Shown here: positions 1 to 13,300 of the stretch, piece after piece
Position numbering within the stretch: position 1 is the stretch's first letter
How the letters are laid out: the number at the start of each line of letters is the position of its first letter
DNA from: Beroe forskalii
Lineage: Eukaryota > Ctenophora > Nuda > Beroida > Beroidae
NCBI GenBank assembly: GCA_011033025.1
Contig: WFMF01000478.1
Location: 1-64,000, forward strand
Direction: 5' to 3'
DNA length: 64,000 bases
The notes under the pieces: model-generated
Told to the model about the DNA's origin: nothing
The model's database searches: none
What the model saw: the letters and a program-made list of their open reading frames with translations, nothing else
Made by a program: the position numbers and the translations under genes

Positions 1-124
1 CTGAGGGTCTCTGGAACTTTTAAAAGCATCCTTTTTGGGTCTCCCCTTATCAATTTTTTGCATAAATTTTTTCCCAAACCCCAGAGGATCATGTGGGTTT
101 TCGGGGTTTTATAAATTTTTTGGG

Positions 125-460
125 TTAAGTTATTGGAGATTCCTTTCGCCATTTCAAATCTATGATAAAGGGACGTTTCTTTGGTTTTGTTGTAAATCCT
201 GGAGAGTCTGGAACATCTGCCTCAACCTCCAAGTCATGAGCATCTTCATCAGATGAAGATACAGACACACCTTCACACAGATTGAGAGCTTTATCGATAT
301 CATCCTCATTGGTACTCACACTTGATTTTCTGGATGATCTTTCAGGCTTCAATAGAATTTGCTCTTCATCACTTCCCAATGAACTGTCCTCACTAGAACT
401 GGAATCCTTTCCATCATGAGGTACTGAGGGGTCTCCATGAACTTTTCGAGGCATCCTCAA
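125..460 (-). pseudogene. Terminal repeat fragment, near-copy of 6050-6310
   Basis: Contains MPRKVHGDPSVPHD, SSLGSDEEQILLKPERSS and the NEDDIDKALNLCEGVSVSSSDED unit, almost the same as the unit at 6050-6310 of the intact gene. Just upstream in the transcript, LVEPV is followed by an in-frame TGA where roughly 140 bases of the intact copy are missing. Positions 1-124 look degraded, with lengthened T and G runs, and partly match 6271-6310. Confidence 0.55.
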
Positions 461-485
461 ACTGGTTCAACAAGGTTGACAGTTA

Positions 486-857
486 TTACAGGAGATCCTC
501 TTTCAGCAGCATCTTCAGAATCTGATGATGAAGGACTGGAATCCTTATCATCAGTAGGTGCAACAATGGTTCTTCTTTCAGGGACTTGCTCATCACCTTT
601 TCATCACCAGAGATAGAACTGTGGTCTGATGAGTCACTTGAACTTGAAGAAGTTCCTGATTCAGGAGCAGGTTTACCATGTTTCTTGGGTTTCTTCTTCC
701 TCTTATCTGAAATACCTTTGGGCAAATCACTCATTTTGCGTCCACTCATCAGGACTGACATCAATGGTTGATGGTGATCTGAGAATGTTTCATATTTCAC
801 TATCTTTGGTTTTGTTGTAAATCCTGGAGAGTCTGGAACATCTGCCTCAACCTCCAA
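486..857 (-). pseudogene. Ser-rich repeat fragment with homopolymer frameshift
   Basis: Carries EVEADVPDSPGFTTKPK, then LMSGRKMSDLPKGISDKRKK and the Ser/Asp run, as in the intact copies. At about 598-601 the plus strand has four T where the copy near 3770 has five, which moves the rest out of frame. A single-base change in a homopolymer is equally consistent with mutation and with sequencing error. Confidence 0.6.
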
Positions 858-859
858 GA

Positions 860-1216
860 TGAGTAATTGCTAGTTTCAGATGAAGACACAGACACAAATT
901 CACACAGGTTGGGAACTTTATCGATATCATCCTCATTGGTACCTCCTTTGTTTTCTGGATGATCTTTTTGTTTCAGTAGATATAGGCTCTTCATCAATAC
1001 TTCCAACGAACTGTGGTTTGAGTCACTAGACCCTGAAGGTGTTATAACTGTGGCTTCCAAGTTGGCTGTTTGGATAGGATGTTTGTTTTCTATCTCAAAC
1101 TCTATTACATCATCGTAACAGCTGACTAGAGGTTGATCATCTTTTATTTTGAAGGAGCACTGAACATCATAGACTGGTCCATCCACACATACTTGAATTG
1201 GACTCCGTGGTAAGAT
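860..1216 (-). pseudogene. Filamin B-domain fragment after frameshift
   Basis: Reads LPRSPIQVCVDGPVYDVQC and then CSFKIKDDQPL...IEFEIEN, a normal B-type filamin opening, in the frame next to that of the 1217-4064 block. The domain is cut short after ITPSGSSDSN and passes into the NEDDIDK...CEFVSVSSS part of the Ser-rich repeats, so about half a domain is missing. This indicates a deletion as well as a frameshift. Confidence 0.6.
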
Positions 1217-4064
1217 CATTACCTTTCACCGAAAAATAAACTTGATAATTTCCTCCATTGGTGAATTCAATAGTTGCTGTGATTTTATCTGGATCATTTG
1301 TGTTGATTGTAACAGGAACTTCATAGTTGAGATCCAAATGCAGGCACACCACAACTAAATCGGGAATATCAATAGGTAGAACTGGCAATTGCACTTCAAA
1401 GTGTTGAGGGAGGATGGTTCTGGAACTTGTCACATCAATAATGCGTGGCTGGGGCTTTTTGGCGTCATGAGGAGATTGAAGACCACAGATGAAAAGCTCT
1501 CTAGGACATTCACGGATCACAGTATCATTGAGTACAACATTTATGACATACACCCCATTGGTTTCGGGTTTGAAATAAAAGGTACTGAGAGGCTCGGTAT
1601 TATCTGTTTCTAATGAGATGATGTCATTAGAGGGAGTTTCGACAAGGACATGTAATATATCAGGTGGAGGTGTACACTTGTCAATTTCAAACATGACAAT
1701 ACCTTCTTCCCATTTGAACCTAAAACTGTTGGGCTGGATAACAAAGTGACATGTCCTGGGAATAATATCATCATTTCCTTTATCTGATACTGGAAACTCA
1801 TGGCTCTTGCTAGACAACAACAAGAAGTACTTCTCCTTGCCAATTGGTCTCTCTTCAATGCAGATTGCCATATTGTTGTTGGGGTCCTCTGAATTCATTT
1901 GTAAGGGATAATGATCACACACGGGTTTTGGTAGTGACAAAATCTGGAAAATTATTGGACAATATATTATTGGTCGCCCATTGTTCTCTACAACAAGAAT
2001 ATGTTCCTTTTCTTCAGTGGGATGAAAACTGAAATGTGAAATATTCCCAGATTTAACTTCTTTGAGGACCTCTATAGAACCTGAAGGCGAAGTCACTTTG
2101 GCTACCAAGTCTGTTTCTATTCGTGGTTCTCGATTCTCCACATGAAATTCAATGATATCACCAACAGTTTCAAACAATGGATTATTGTCTTTAGAAACAA
2201 AAATACACTGAATATCATAAACTGGTCCTTCAACAAATATAGGAAGTGGACTATGAGGCAATTCTTTCTCTTCCAATGAAAAACTGATTTGATAATTCCC
2301 TCCATTGGTGAATTCAATAGTTGCCATGATTTCATCATCTTCTTTTTGGTTTAGTGAAACAGGAATTTCATAGTCCAGATCTAAATGTAGGCATGTAACA
2401 ACTAGGTTTGGTACATCATCTGGTAGCACAGGTATTTGTATCTCTAAAATCTGTGGGAGCATTGACTTTGGACATGTCATGTCAAATACACAGCAAGGTG
2501 CAGCTGCGGACTCAAGACCACAGATGAACAACTCTCTTGGGCACTCTGGAATGATGTGACTATTCAGGAACACATCTATATGATAAATTCCATTAACCTT
2601 GGGCACAAAACTAAACCTTAATATGGGTTTTGCATTGCTTGGTTGGAGCTCAATGATGTCATTAGTGGGAGTCTTTACAAATGCAGACACGTCGCCAGGT
2701 GGTGAATGAAAAGCATCAATTTGGAATGTGATGATACCATTTTCCCAAGAGAATCTGAAATTGGAGGGTTGTTTAACAAAGTAACAGGTCTCTTTAGCAA
2801 CAATTTCTAATTGATCAGGACCAAAATAGTTGCCCAACTGTCCATCCCAATCACTGCTATCCATTGGCTTAACAGATATGCTTCCCATCAATGGAATTTC
2901 TTTTTCATCAATTCCCAGCGAACTACTGTCACTTGAACTTGATTTTCTCCGCGATAGAACTCTGGTTTCATGATACAACGGTTGAATTTCAGTCTGAGGA
3001 TGGTCTTCATTATCGTTATCAAGCTTCAAACCACTGAATAGCCCTTTTGGTTCATCTGGTCGTCCCAATCCAGCCATGATGGGATGATAATGTGGAGGTT
3101 CTTTATGAACAGGTTCTACTACATTAGCAGTAACCAGGATTGATGGACTATTCTCGGCAATATCATCCTCGGAATCAGTTGATGAACAAATTGAATCCCA
3201 GTCATCATGGGTCATAACAGAAGGCCCAGTTTTGGGGGCAGGCTGAGACTCTTTGGTATCACAGGAAAGGGAACTTTCATCTGAAGATTCAGTATCTTGT
3301 TCTTTTCCAAAAGAATCACTTGTTCTCAAAGATGTATCATCAGATAGTAATTCATCATTGTCATGATCTTCGATTTGAGACGCTCTCTTGAAGTGTTTCT
3401 TAGGCATCTTATCCCTCTTCTTTGAAATACCTTTAGGGAGTTCACACATTTTACGTCCATTCATCAAAGGATTTATTTCTGGTGAGTGCTCATCTGATGA
3501 TGATATAGGCAATCCTTCATAGAAGTTTTGAGCAATTGTGTCATCTTTCTCATCACCATTGGCCTCTCTTAACAATTTGTCCTTAGGCAAGGTCTCTTTT
3601 TCATCAGGTTCAAGAGCACTATCTTCACTTGAACAGGAATCCTGGTCCAAATGATTTTTGTTATCACTTTCAGCAGCATCTTCAGAATCTGATGATGAAG
3701 GACTGGAATCCTTATCATCATGAGGTGCAACAATGGTTCTTCTTTCAGGGACTTGCTCATCACCTTTTTCATCACCAGAGATAGAACTGTGGTCTGATGA
3801 GTCACTTGAACTTGAAGAAGTTCCTTCAGAATCTGAAGAAATGTCATCTTGAAGGTCTCCTGATTCAGGAACAGGTTTACCATGTTTCTTGGGTTTCTTC
3901 TTCCTTTTATCTGAAATACCTTTGGGCTTATCACTCATTTTGCGTCCACTCATGAGAGGATCAATGGTTGATGGTCGATCCAGTATTTCATCAGATTTCT
4001 TTGGTTTTGTTGTAAATGGGCTTTTCAGGACTTTCTTCTGGACGTTTAGAATGAACTGGTTCAA
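1217..4064 (-). pseudogene. Repeat-tail fragment with two further filamin-domain triads (frameshifted)
   Basis: A long open stretch of about 950 codons that opens with a non-ATG codon, in a frame different from block 1. Its N-terminal 390 residues repeat the Ser-rich units with three PxM[ASN]G...PKG motifs (near 3955, 3460 and 3075). It then carries filamin-type domains: a CYFVKQPSNFRF...RELFICGL domain, an A domain (MLPQILEIQIPVLP), a B domain (VYDIQCIF), a second CHFVIQPNSFRF...RELFICGL domain and a second A domain ending GGNYQVYFSVKGND. At about 1216 an extra base in the CTTACC context shifts the frame; the homologous B domain continues in another frame. It could be translated if the indels are assembly errors. 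Confidence 0.7.
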
Positions 4065-4079
4065 CTAACTGAGCACTTG

Positions 4080-4325
4080 TTACAGGACAAGAACCAGTCT
4101 CAAGAGCATCTTCTGAATCTGATGATGAAGGACTGGAATCCTTATCATCTTGAGGTGCAACGATGGGTCTTTCTTCAGGGACTTTATCATCATCTTTTTC
4201 ATCACCAGAGTCACTTGAACTTGAAGAAGTTCCTTCCGAATCTGAATGAATATCAACTTGAATGTTTCTTGATTTAGGAACAGGTTTACCATGTCTTTTA
4301 GGCCCCTTCTTTCTGCAAATACCTT
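4080..4325 (-). pseudogene. Out-of-frame continuation of the Ser-rich repeats, block 1
   Basis: Directly after the stop of the giant frame the same repeat continues in another frame (CDLLKGICRKKGPKRHGKP, then a Ser/Asp run and VEPVHSKRPEESPEK). Comparison with the intact copy near 4725 shows small indels around 4330-4365 where PLMRGRK-like codons should be. Either the gene's tail was lost by frameshift or the assembly has errors here. The block ends at about 4030-4065, where a second frame change joins it to the next block. Confidence 0.7.
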
Positions 4326-7300
4326 TTAATAAATCACAATTTCGTCTCTCTCAATAAAGTTGACTTCCTTTGGCTGATCTTTTTCATCTATCAAGCTTTG
4401 TTTCACTATTGCACTGTACAATGGGCGCTTGTCAGGACTTTCATCTGGACGTTTAGAATGAACTGGTTCAATTAACTGAGCACTTATTTCAGGAGAAGAG
4501 CCAATCTCAGCAGTGTCTTCAGAATCTGATGATGAAGGACTGGAATCCTTATCATCATGAGGTGCAACAATGGGTCTTCTTTCAGGTACTTGCTCTTCAC
4601 CTTTTTCATCATCAGAGATAGAACTGTTGTCTGATGAGTCAGGAACAACTTTACTATGTTTCTTGGGTTTTTTCTCCCCCTTACTTGGGATACCTTTAGG
4701 CAAATCACTCAATTTGCGCCCTCTCATCAAAGGATTGACTTCCTTTGGTTGATCAGTTTTATCCAACAAATTTTGTTTTACTATTGCACTATACAATGGT
4801 CTTTCGTCAGTAGTTTCATCTGGACGTTTAGAATGAACTGGTTCAACTAACTGAGCACTTATTACAGGACATGCATCAGTCTCATCAACATCTTCAGAAT
4901 CTGATGATGAAGGACTGGAATCCTTATCATCATAAGGTGTAACAATGGTTCTTCTTTCAGGGACTTGCTCATCATCTTTTTCATCACCAGAAATAGAAAG
5001 TTTGTGGTCTGATGAATCACTGGAACTTGAAGAAGTTCCTTCAGAATCTGAAGAAATGCCATCTTGAAGGTCTCCTGATTCAGGAAAAGGTTTACCATGT
5101 TTCTTGGGCCTCTTCTTTCTCTTATCAGAGATTCCTTTAGGCATATCACTCATTCTGCATCCACTCATCAATGGGGCACTATCTGAGTGGGGAGCCCAGT
5201 CTTTTCCAACCATTTTGGAGGGTGAATAATCTTCACCTTTTTTGGTTGTTGTTCTTTCTGCAGAGTCTGGAACGTCTGCCTCAACCTCGAAGTCATGACC
5301 ATCGTCATCAGATGAAGACACAGACACACCTTCACACAGATTGAGAGCTTTATCGATATCATCCTCATTGGTACTCACACTTGATTTTCTGGATGATCTT
5401 TCAGGCTTCAGTAGAATTTGCTCTTCATCACTTCCCAACGAACTGTGATCACTAGAACTCGAATCCATTGGTGCACCCATTTCATCATATGGCAGTGGAT
5501 GGTCCTTGCGATCCCTGTCTGGTACCCTTTCTTTGGATGGAACATCATCAACTCCCTTTGGTTTATCAGATTGACCTAATCCAGCCATGATTGGATCATA
5601 AGATGGACGTTCTTCAGGAGGTTTTGCATAAACTGGTTCAACAAGGTTGACAGTTATTACAGGAGATCCTCTTTCAGCAGCATCTTCAGAATCTGATGAT
5701 GAAGGACTGGAATCCTTATCATCATGAGGTGCAACAATGGTTCTTCTTTCAGGGACTGGGTCATCACCTTTTTCATCGCCAGAGATAGAACTGTGGTCTG
5801 ATGAGTCACTTGAACTTGACGAAGTTCCTTCAGAATCTGAAGAAATGCCATCTTGAAGGTCTTTTGAATCAGGAACAGGTTTACCATGTTTCTTGGGTTT
5901 CTTCTTCCTCTTATCTGAGAGACCTTTAGGCTTATCACTCATTTTGCGTCCACTCATCAAAGGGGCACTATCTGAGTGGAGAGCCGCGTCTTTTTCAACC
6001 ATTTTGGAGGGTAAATAATCTTCCCTTTCTTTGGTTGTTTTAATTCCTGGAGAGTCTGGAACATCTGCCTCAACCTCCAAGTCATAAGCATCTTCATCAG
6101 ATGAAGACACAGACACACCTTCACACAGATTGAGAGCTTTATCGATATCATCCTCATTGGTACTTGCACTTGATTTTCTGGATGATCTTTCAGGCTTCAA
6201 TAGAATTTGCTCTTCATCACTTCCCAATGAACTGTCCTCACTAGAACTGGAATCCTTTTTATCATGAGGTACTGAGGGGTCTCTATGAACTTTTCGAGGC
6301 ATCCTCTTCTTGGATGGAACATCACCCACTTCATCAACTCCCTTTGGCTTATCAGGTTGTCCTAATCCAGCCATGATTGGATCATAAGATGGACGTTCTT
6401 CAGGAAGTTTTGAATAAACTGGTTCAACAAGGTTTGCAGTTATCAATGGATATGGCCCAATTTCAGCAATATTGTCCCCAGAAATAGATGCTTCTGATGA
6501 TCTATCATCTGACATAGGTTGTACGTCATCATCAATATCATCTGACAATGATTGAGGAACCTTCTGGTCATGTTTATTGGACTCTATTTTCTTCCTTTCT
6601 GAGATACCATTTGGGAACTCTTTCAGATTTTGTTCACTCATCAGAGGATACATTTCTTGCATGTAATCCACTGTGTCATTATCTGACTTGTCAGGACCTT
6701 CAGCCTCAATGCTGATATTATGGATAGATCCATCAGATGATGGAATAGAGACACTTTCACACTGAGGATAGGTGTTAGGTTCCTCATCTCCTTCAGTGTC
6801 ATCACTTGCCTTTCTTGATGGGCTGCTTCCCTCCATTGGGAAGTACTGTTCATCCCGTTCAAATGAACTGCCATCACTTGATATGGAATAATCTCGTGGA
6901 ATGATACTGACTATTGGATGGTCTCCGAGAATCTTGTCTGGCGACTTCACCTTGCCCAAACCATCAAGTCCTTTTGGCTTATCTTGTAGTCCCAATCCGG
7001 CCATGAGAGGATCATAAGTTGGACGATCTTCAGGACATGAAGCATGAACAGGCTCAATAAGCTGAACAGTTATTAGAGGAGATGCACCACTTTCAGCAGG
7101 GTCATCATCAGAATCAGTTGATGAACAAATGGAATCCCAGTCATCATGTGTCATCACCAAAGGCCTACCTTCATAAGGAGACCCAGAACCTGGTTCATTA
7201 TCTGATTCGTTACATATGTCACTCAGTTCAATATCGTCTGGATCCACGTCATAGGCCAGATCCTTATCATTAGAAGGATCGATATCGTCTTTCAAAGACT

Positions 7301-10300
7301 TTCTAGTAGTTGATTCTGGTCGTAATAAAACATCATCTTCATTACGCAAACCTTTGGGCCATCCTGGGAAACCTAGTCCTGCCATTATTGGGTGGAATTG
7401 GTCTTTATGGCCTTCCCTGGGACTGGATCTGCCTTCATGATAGTCACAATACAAAGGTGATCCATCATTGAAGCTGACAGACTCTAACTTTTCGAAATCA
7501 GATCCAATACTGATCCGTGGTTCAGCTGGTGCATCACTATCCATCATTTCAATTGATGGCTTCTTTTGCTTGGGTGATGCCTTGTTGGGATCTTCAGGTT
7601 CAACGAGAATCCCAGATCTAGGTGAGTCCACTTGACAGATGTTGTAAGCAAGACTTGGTTCTTGCACTGGCTGAATAAACTCAAAGTCCAAATCGGTTGA
7701 ACATTTAGACATTGGTTTAAGATCTGGAATTTCTGCAAGTGGTTTGTAGAATTCCAATTCTGCATCTGTTTTATCGAAAGGTATTGTGAATTCAATGCCT
7801 GAGGACAGCTCTTTCATTAGAGGTTGTTCACATTCTTCCATAAGCATGTTGAGTTCCTCGCAAGGTATTTCGACAGGAGCACTCAATTCCAGAACTTCAA
7901 CCTGTGGTTTTGGCTTCTTTGCTTCATGGGCTTGTAATCCGAATTCAAAAGAGCCACTACTGGGCATTTCATCATCCATTTCAATCATAGTAACGGGCGC
8001 CTCTGCACTGCCAGGGGCAGTCTCGTCCATCCTTAAAGCCAAACGTCCTCTGACAAAACAAATTTCTAAGATTATCTTGATTGGAATCCTATGGGAGCCC
8101 CAGTATATCCTTTTGAATGTGTATGGACCAGTTTTCTTTGGTGTTATCACAAGACTTACTTTTTCATGGGCAGTTTGGATTTCGAAAGGATATTTCTTTG
8201 AATCAGGATCCAAGCAAAGGGCTGTCATCTTAGCATCAGGAACTCCTTGAGTACAAAATGAAATGATTATATTCTTACCCTGAACTGCTGGAGGTCCTTC
8301 ATACTTGGGCAAAACAGGTTTGGATATGATAACTTTTGCTGGGCAATCTTGAATGGAAAATCCATGATTGCTAACCTTGAACAAATGCAGACCAGTCTCA
8401 GTAACAGGGAATGTGAAGGAGTAAGTGTTTTCTGAAGATGGTTTTGGCACCAAATCTGTTGTAAGTCCCGATTGTTGCACGACTTGGGCATTGAGCTTCG
8501 TATCTCTTTCAGGGATCAAATTTTGGACAGTGAATTCAAGCTTTCCATCAATCAGTTTGAAATTTTTGTGATTGGGATATGGTACCAACACACATTGGTT
8601 ATCATAAACTGGACCTTCCACACAAAATTCCATGGGACTGAGGGGTAGATGATTCCCATTTAAAAGAAAGCTGATGGCGTGATTCCCACCATTGCTAAAC
8701 ACAATTGTTATAACAATCATGCTCAATCCTGCCTCCTCTATGACGACTGGAATATCATATTTCAAGTCCAAATGTGTGCATGACACTTCAAATAATGGCA
8801 GCTTTCCCCCCTCAACCTGTATCTGCAGTTTGAGAGTTTGGTGTGAGTGTATTGTCAGGCTGGATAAATCTGGGAACCTGACAGGTTGGTAGATCATGAA
8901 CACTGGGATCTTAACCTTTCGTGGAGAGTCAACGATATGATTATCATTGTTTTGCACAACAAATTCATGCAATCCAGGTTCAGTTGGAGCGAACTTGAAC
9001 GAGTAAAGCGAATTTGAGTGCTGTGCTGGTGGTAAGGCAACAGAATCCCCAGATGGTGAGATTGCACAGGCTTTCAGATCAATGTTCATTTCTGGGGAAC
9101 GATTTTCAACTTCAAAAGTGATGTAACCATCTTCAAAGGAAAAGACTTGATCGTTTGGTTGTCTTCTAAATGCACACTGCATGTCATGAATAGGTCCTTC
9201 TACAGTGAATTTCATTGGGCTCATATACACATGTTCGTGGTTGACTCGTATATTTAGCTCATAATTACCCCCGTTCGTCAGAGGTATAGACACTATAACC
9301 ATTGGAGCATTCGAAGTATCCAGAGATAGAGGAACATCTGATTCAAGATCTAAATGCAAGCACGATATTTCTAAATCTGGTAAATACTTGTCATGAATCA
9401 AAATCGGGAATTTCAGGATTTGATTTGCAATAATCCTGCTCTTGCTGATATCTGGAAACTTGACAAGAGGCCCCTTGGGCATTACATTCACAACAGTGAG
9501 CAGTAAAGACTGAGGAGAACCAGCGATGGGCCGTCCCTTGTTCTTGACAATGAAATCATGTCTTCCAGATTTGGAAGGGGTGAACTTGAACGAAAAGGAA
9601 TTTTCAGATATGACTCCCAGGTCGACATCAACTTCTGAGCCATCTGGTTGTAAAACTGTAGCATCCAGTTCGACATCTACGTCAGGAATGGTATTGTCAA
9701 CTTGAAATGTGATGGTTCCTTCATTGAACAAGAAGTAATGATCATTTGGCTGTTTCTTGAAAACACATTGGTTATCAAACACAGGACCATCTACAAAAAG
9801 CATCATTGGACTGTTGCCAGCATGTTCCCCCTTTATCAAGAAACAAAGCTCGTAATAGCCTCCATTTGTTGGATGTAGTGTAACAATGACCCTCCGAGGA
9901 TCCGTTTTGTCAACAGAGGCTGGTATTTCATACTTTAACTCGGTGTGTGTACATGACACAACTAAAAACGGGAGATCGTTCTGTTCAAGGTAGATGGGAA
10001 TCTTAATGATCTGATTGGGAAGCAGCTTCATTTTACTCAGATCAGGGCATATAATGTTGGGTCGTTTAGAAACAGACCGAAGGGCTGATATCTTCACTGT
10101 TCTTGGACTGTCTGCTATGGGACGACCGAAGTTTTCAACAGAGAACTCGTGGGGCCCTATTTCAACTGGAGCGAAGTTGAACATGTACAGGATGTCTGAA
10201 ATTGGCAGTGAAGATAGCTTCTCGTGGGAACCAGATGGCTGAACAACCTTTGCAAGTAACTCAACATCCCTATCTGGCATCTGATTTTCAACTTCAAATT

Positions 10301-13300
10301 CCACAGCCCCATCCACGAAGCGGAAAACATGGTCATCTTCTTGTTTCTTGAAGGTGCACTGAGTATCATGAACAGGTCCTTCCACGAAGAAAACCATGGG
10401 GCTCTTCGGAGCATGTTCACCATCTACCTGGAATTGCAGCTCATAGTTCCCTCCGTTTTGAAGTGCAAGTGATAAGATCAGCTTACCATCCATTTCGTCA
10501 AGTGAAATAGGAACATCATAACCAAGATCCAGATGAACACACTTGACTTCTAGAGATGGTTTATCAGCAGCATCAACATGGATAGGGAGCTTCAGTATTT
10601 GGTTGACGAGGATCTTTGTTTTGCTTATGTCAGGGAAGCGAACTGATGGTCTTTTCAATGTCGTTGGTAATGATGAGATTTTGATTTTTCGTGGGCTATC
10701 TACAATAGGACGACCCCAGTTTTCAACAATGAATTCATGTGATCCAACTTGAGCAGGAGTGAATTGGTATTGGAAAAGGGAATCCACCTGCATCTTTGGA
10801 TAAATATTCACTGGATCACCAGATGGCTGCAAAACCCTGACACACAGCTCGGTGCTTCTTTCTGGCACAGTGTTCTCCACTTCAAAAGTGATAACACCTC
10901 TGTGGAAAGCAAATACTTGTTCATCAGGGTGTTTTTTGTAAATGCATTGGGTATCGTAGACTGTGCCCTGAACATAGAATGGCATGGGGCTGTTCAGAGC
11001 ATGCTCACCACGGACTAGAAAATGAAGCTCATAGTGTCCACCATTTGTAATGGGAAGCACAACCACAACTTTCTCAGGATTTGAAGAATCAAGGGTGAGT
11101 GGGACATTGTACTGTAGATCTTTGTGGATGCATGAAACCTCCAGATCTGGGAGGTCCTTTTCATCAACACGAATAGGGAGCTTCAATATTTGATTGGGGA
11201 AGATCTGCTTTTCAGAGATATCAGGAAACTTGACTCTTGGTCGTTTCTTAGGAGTCACCACAGCTGTTATCTTTATTGTCCTTGGGGTATCCATGATAGG
11301 TCGACCATAGTTCTGAATAACAAAGTCATGCAGACCCGTTTCAATTGGAGCGAAATTGAACGAGTGGAGATTGTTATTCAAATTATCTGTTGGAATGTTA
11401 ACTGCTGCACTTGAAGGCTGGATGACTTCAACAAACAGCTCAGTTGGCTTCTCAGGTATTGTATTTTCCACTTGAAAACTGACAGTTCCAGCAGTGAAAG
11501 CGAAGACATGGTCATCAGGTGGCTGAGACTTTAGGACACACTGCATATCATACACACAACCTTCCACGAAGAACTGCATAGGACTTTGGGCAGCATGCCT
11601 TCCTTTCACCAGAAAACTGAGCTCATAGTTTCCACCATTACACAGAGTTAGAGTGGCTACCATCTTCCCAGGCTCAGCAGCATCACAGTCAATGGTGACT
11701 GGTATCAGGTGGTCTAGGTCCAGGTGCCTACACACTACCTTCAGATGAGGAGCGTCATCTGGGTAGAGGTGCACTGGGAGCTTCAGGATCTGATTGGGGA
11801 ATATCTGGGTCTTACTGATGTCAGGGAACTTGACGGTAGGTTGTGCGTTGGGATCAGCAACAGCAGAAACTTTCACAGTCCGAGGACAGTTTATGATGGG
11901 TCGTCCCATGTTTTCAACAACAAACTCGTGTGTTCCTGTTTCAATTGGAGCGAAATTGAACATGAACACCGAATCTTCGAGAAGTTGGGAAGGTATTTCC
12001 TGAACAGATCCAGAGGGCTGAGTAACCTTGGCAGATAGCTGACACCCTTTAGTTGGTTGCAAATTCTCCACTTCAAACTCAATTGTTCCATCATCGAACC
12101 TGAAAATTTGCTCGTTCTCATGTATTCTGAAAGTACATTGCATGTCATGTATGGGCCCTTCAACAAACACTGGCATAGGACTCTTTGGAGCATGGATACC
12201 ATTCACCATGAAGCTGATCTCGTATTTTCCACCGTTACTCAGAGTCAGTAATGCCATGACCTTTCCTTCCTCGTCTTTTTCAACTGAAACAGGGACTTGG
12301 TAGTCAAGTTCAGTGTGGCTGCATGACACGACAAGGTTGGGCAAATCCTCCTCCAGCACGAGAACATGTAGCTTCAGGGTCTGATGGGGAGTGATGGTCA
12401 TAGAGCTGATGTCTGGGAACTGCACGTTAGGCTTAGCACCCGTTTCAGAAGGCGGTAGACCACAGATGAAGATTTCCCGAGGACATTCAGCAATGAGGCT
12501 GCTATCAAGGTAGACTTTCACAGTGTAGATTCCATTTGAAATGGGCTTGAAGGTGTAGGTGAAAGTCCTCATGATATCATCGGAACTCAATTCGAGGACC
12601 TTGTCATAGGGAGTTTCAACAAATGTTGTCACAATCCCTGGCCCTGCCCCGGAGGCATCCACTTGGAAAGTCACAATGCCCTTTTCCCACAAGAACTTGT
12701 AGTTATTTCGCTGCTTGACAAACGTACACACCCCAGAACGATTCGAGTTCCTGACATTGAAAACGAAAGGGCTGTTCTCCACATCCCTACCTGCTACCTT
12801 CACTATCAGCAGGTGCTTGCCAGGACCCCTGATATCAATGGAGGCAGTGAACATGCTCGTGTTGTCGTAGGTCTGCACCAGTTCCACGTTCAGGAGGGTG
12901 TTGGTTTCCACGTGGATACAGACCACCTGCAGGTCCTTCACCTCGTTAGTTGCAAACAGCATCGGGAGGCGGTAGGTCTGGTTAGGTCTCAAGGAGAGCT
13001 GGTTGAAGTCAGGAAGACGGACTTCAGGGGAGTAACTGGACGGAGATTCATCATCTCCAATAGAGCTGTCCATTAAGAGCGAGATTTGCTCTTCAGGGAA
13101 CTCAAATCCGTTGTCGGGGATTTCTTCGAACTCCCGGGGAACTCTAACATTGACTGGCGTGAATCCCAGGTCGTCAGTCTCTCCAAGGGCCAAGTCCGGG
13201 GTGTCAGACATGTTGTCGAAGCTGCTGTACTGAGGACTGGGCTTCCCTTCATCACTCAATGACTCAGGAGGGGAGTGATCTGCTGACTTCATCACCGGCT

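Noticed and set aside
1167..4064. Independent gene of 965 residues
   Set aside because: It has no ATG at its start (TTG), the homologous intact frame runs in from upstream as LVEPVHSKRPEE, and it ends at a one-base shift inside a domain. It is treated as a frameshifted part of the giant gene's repeats.
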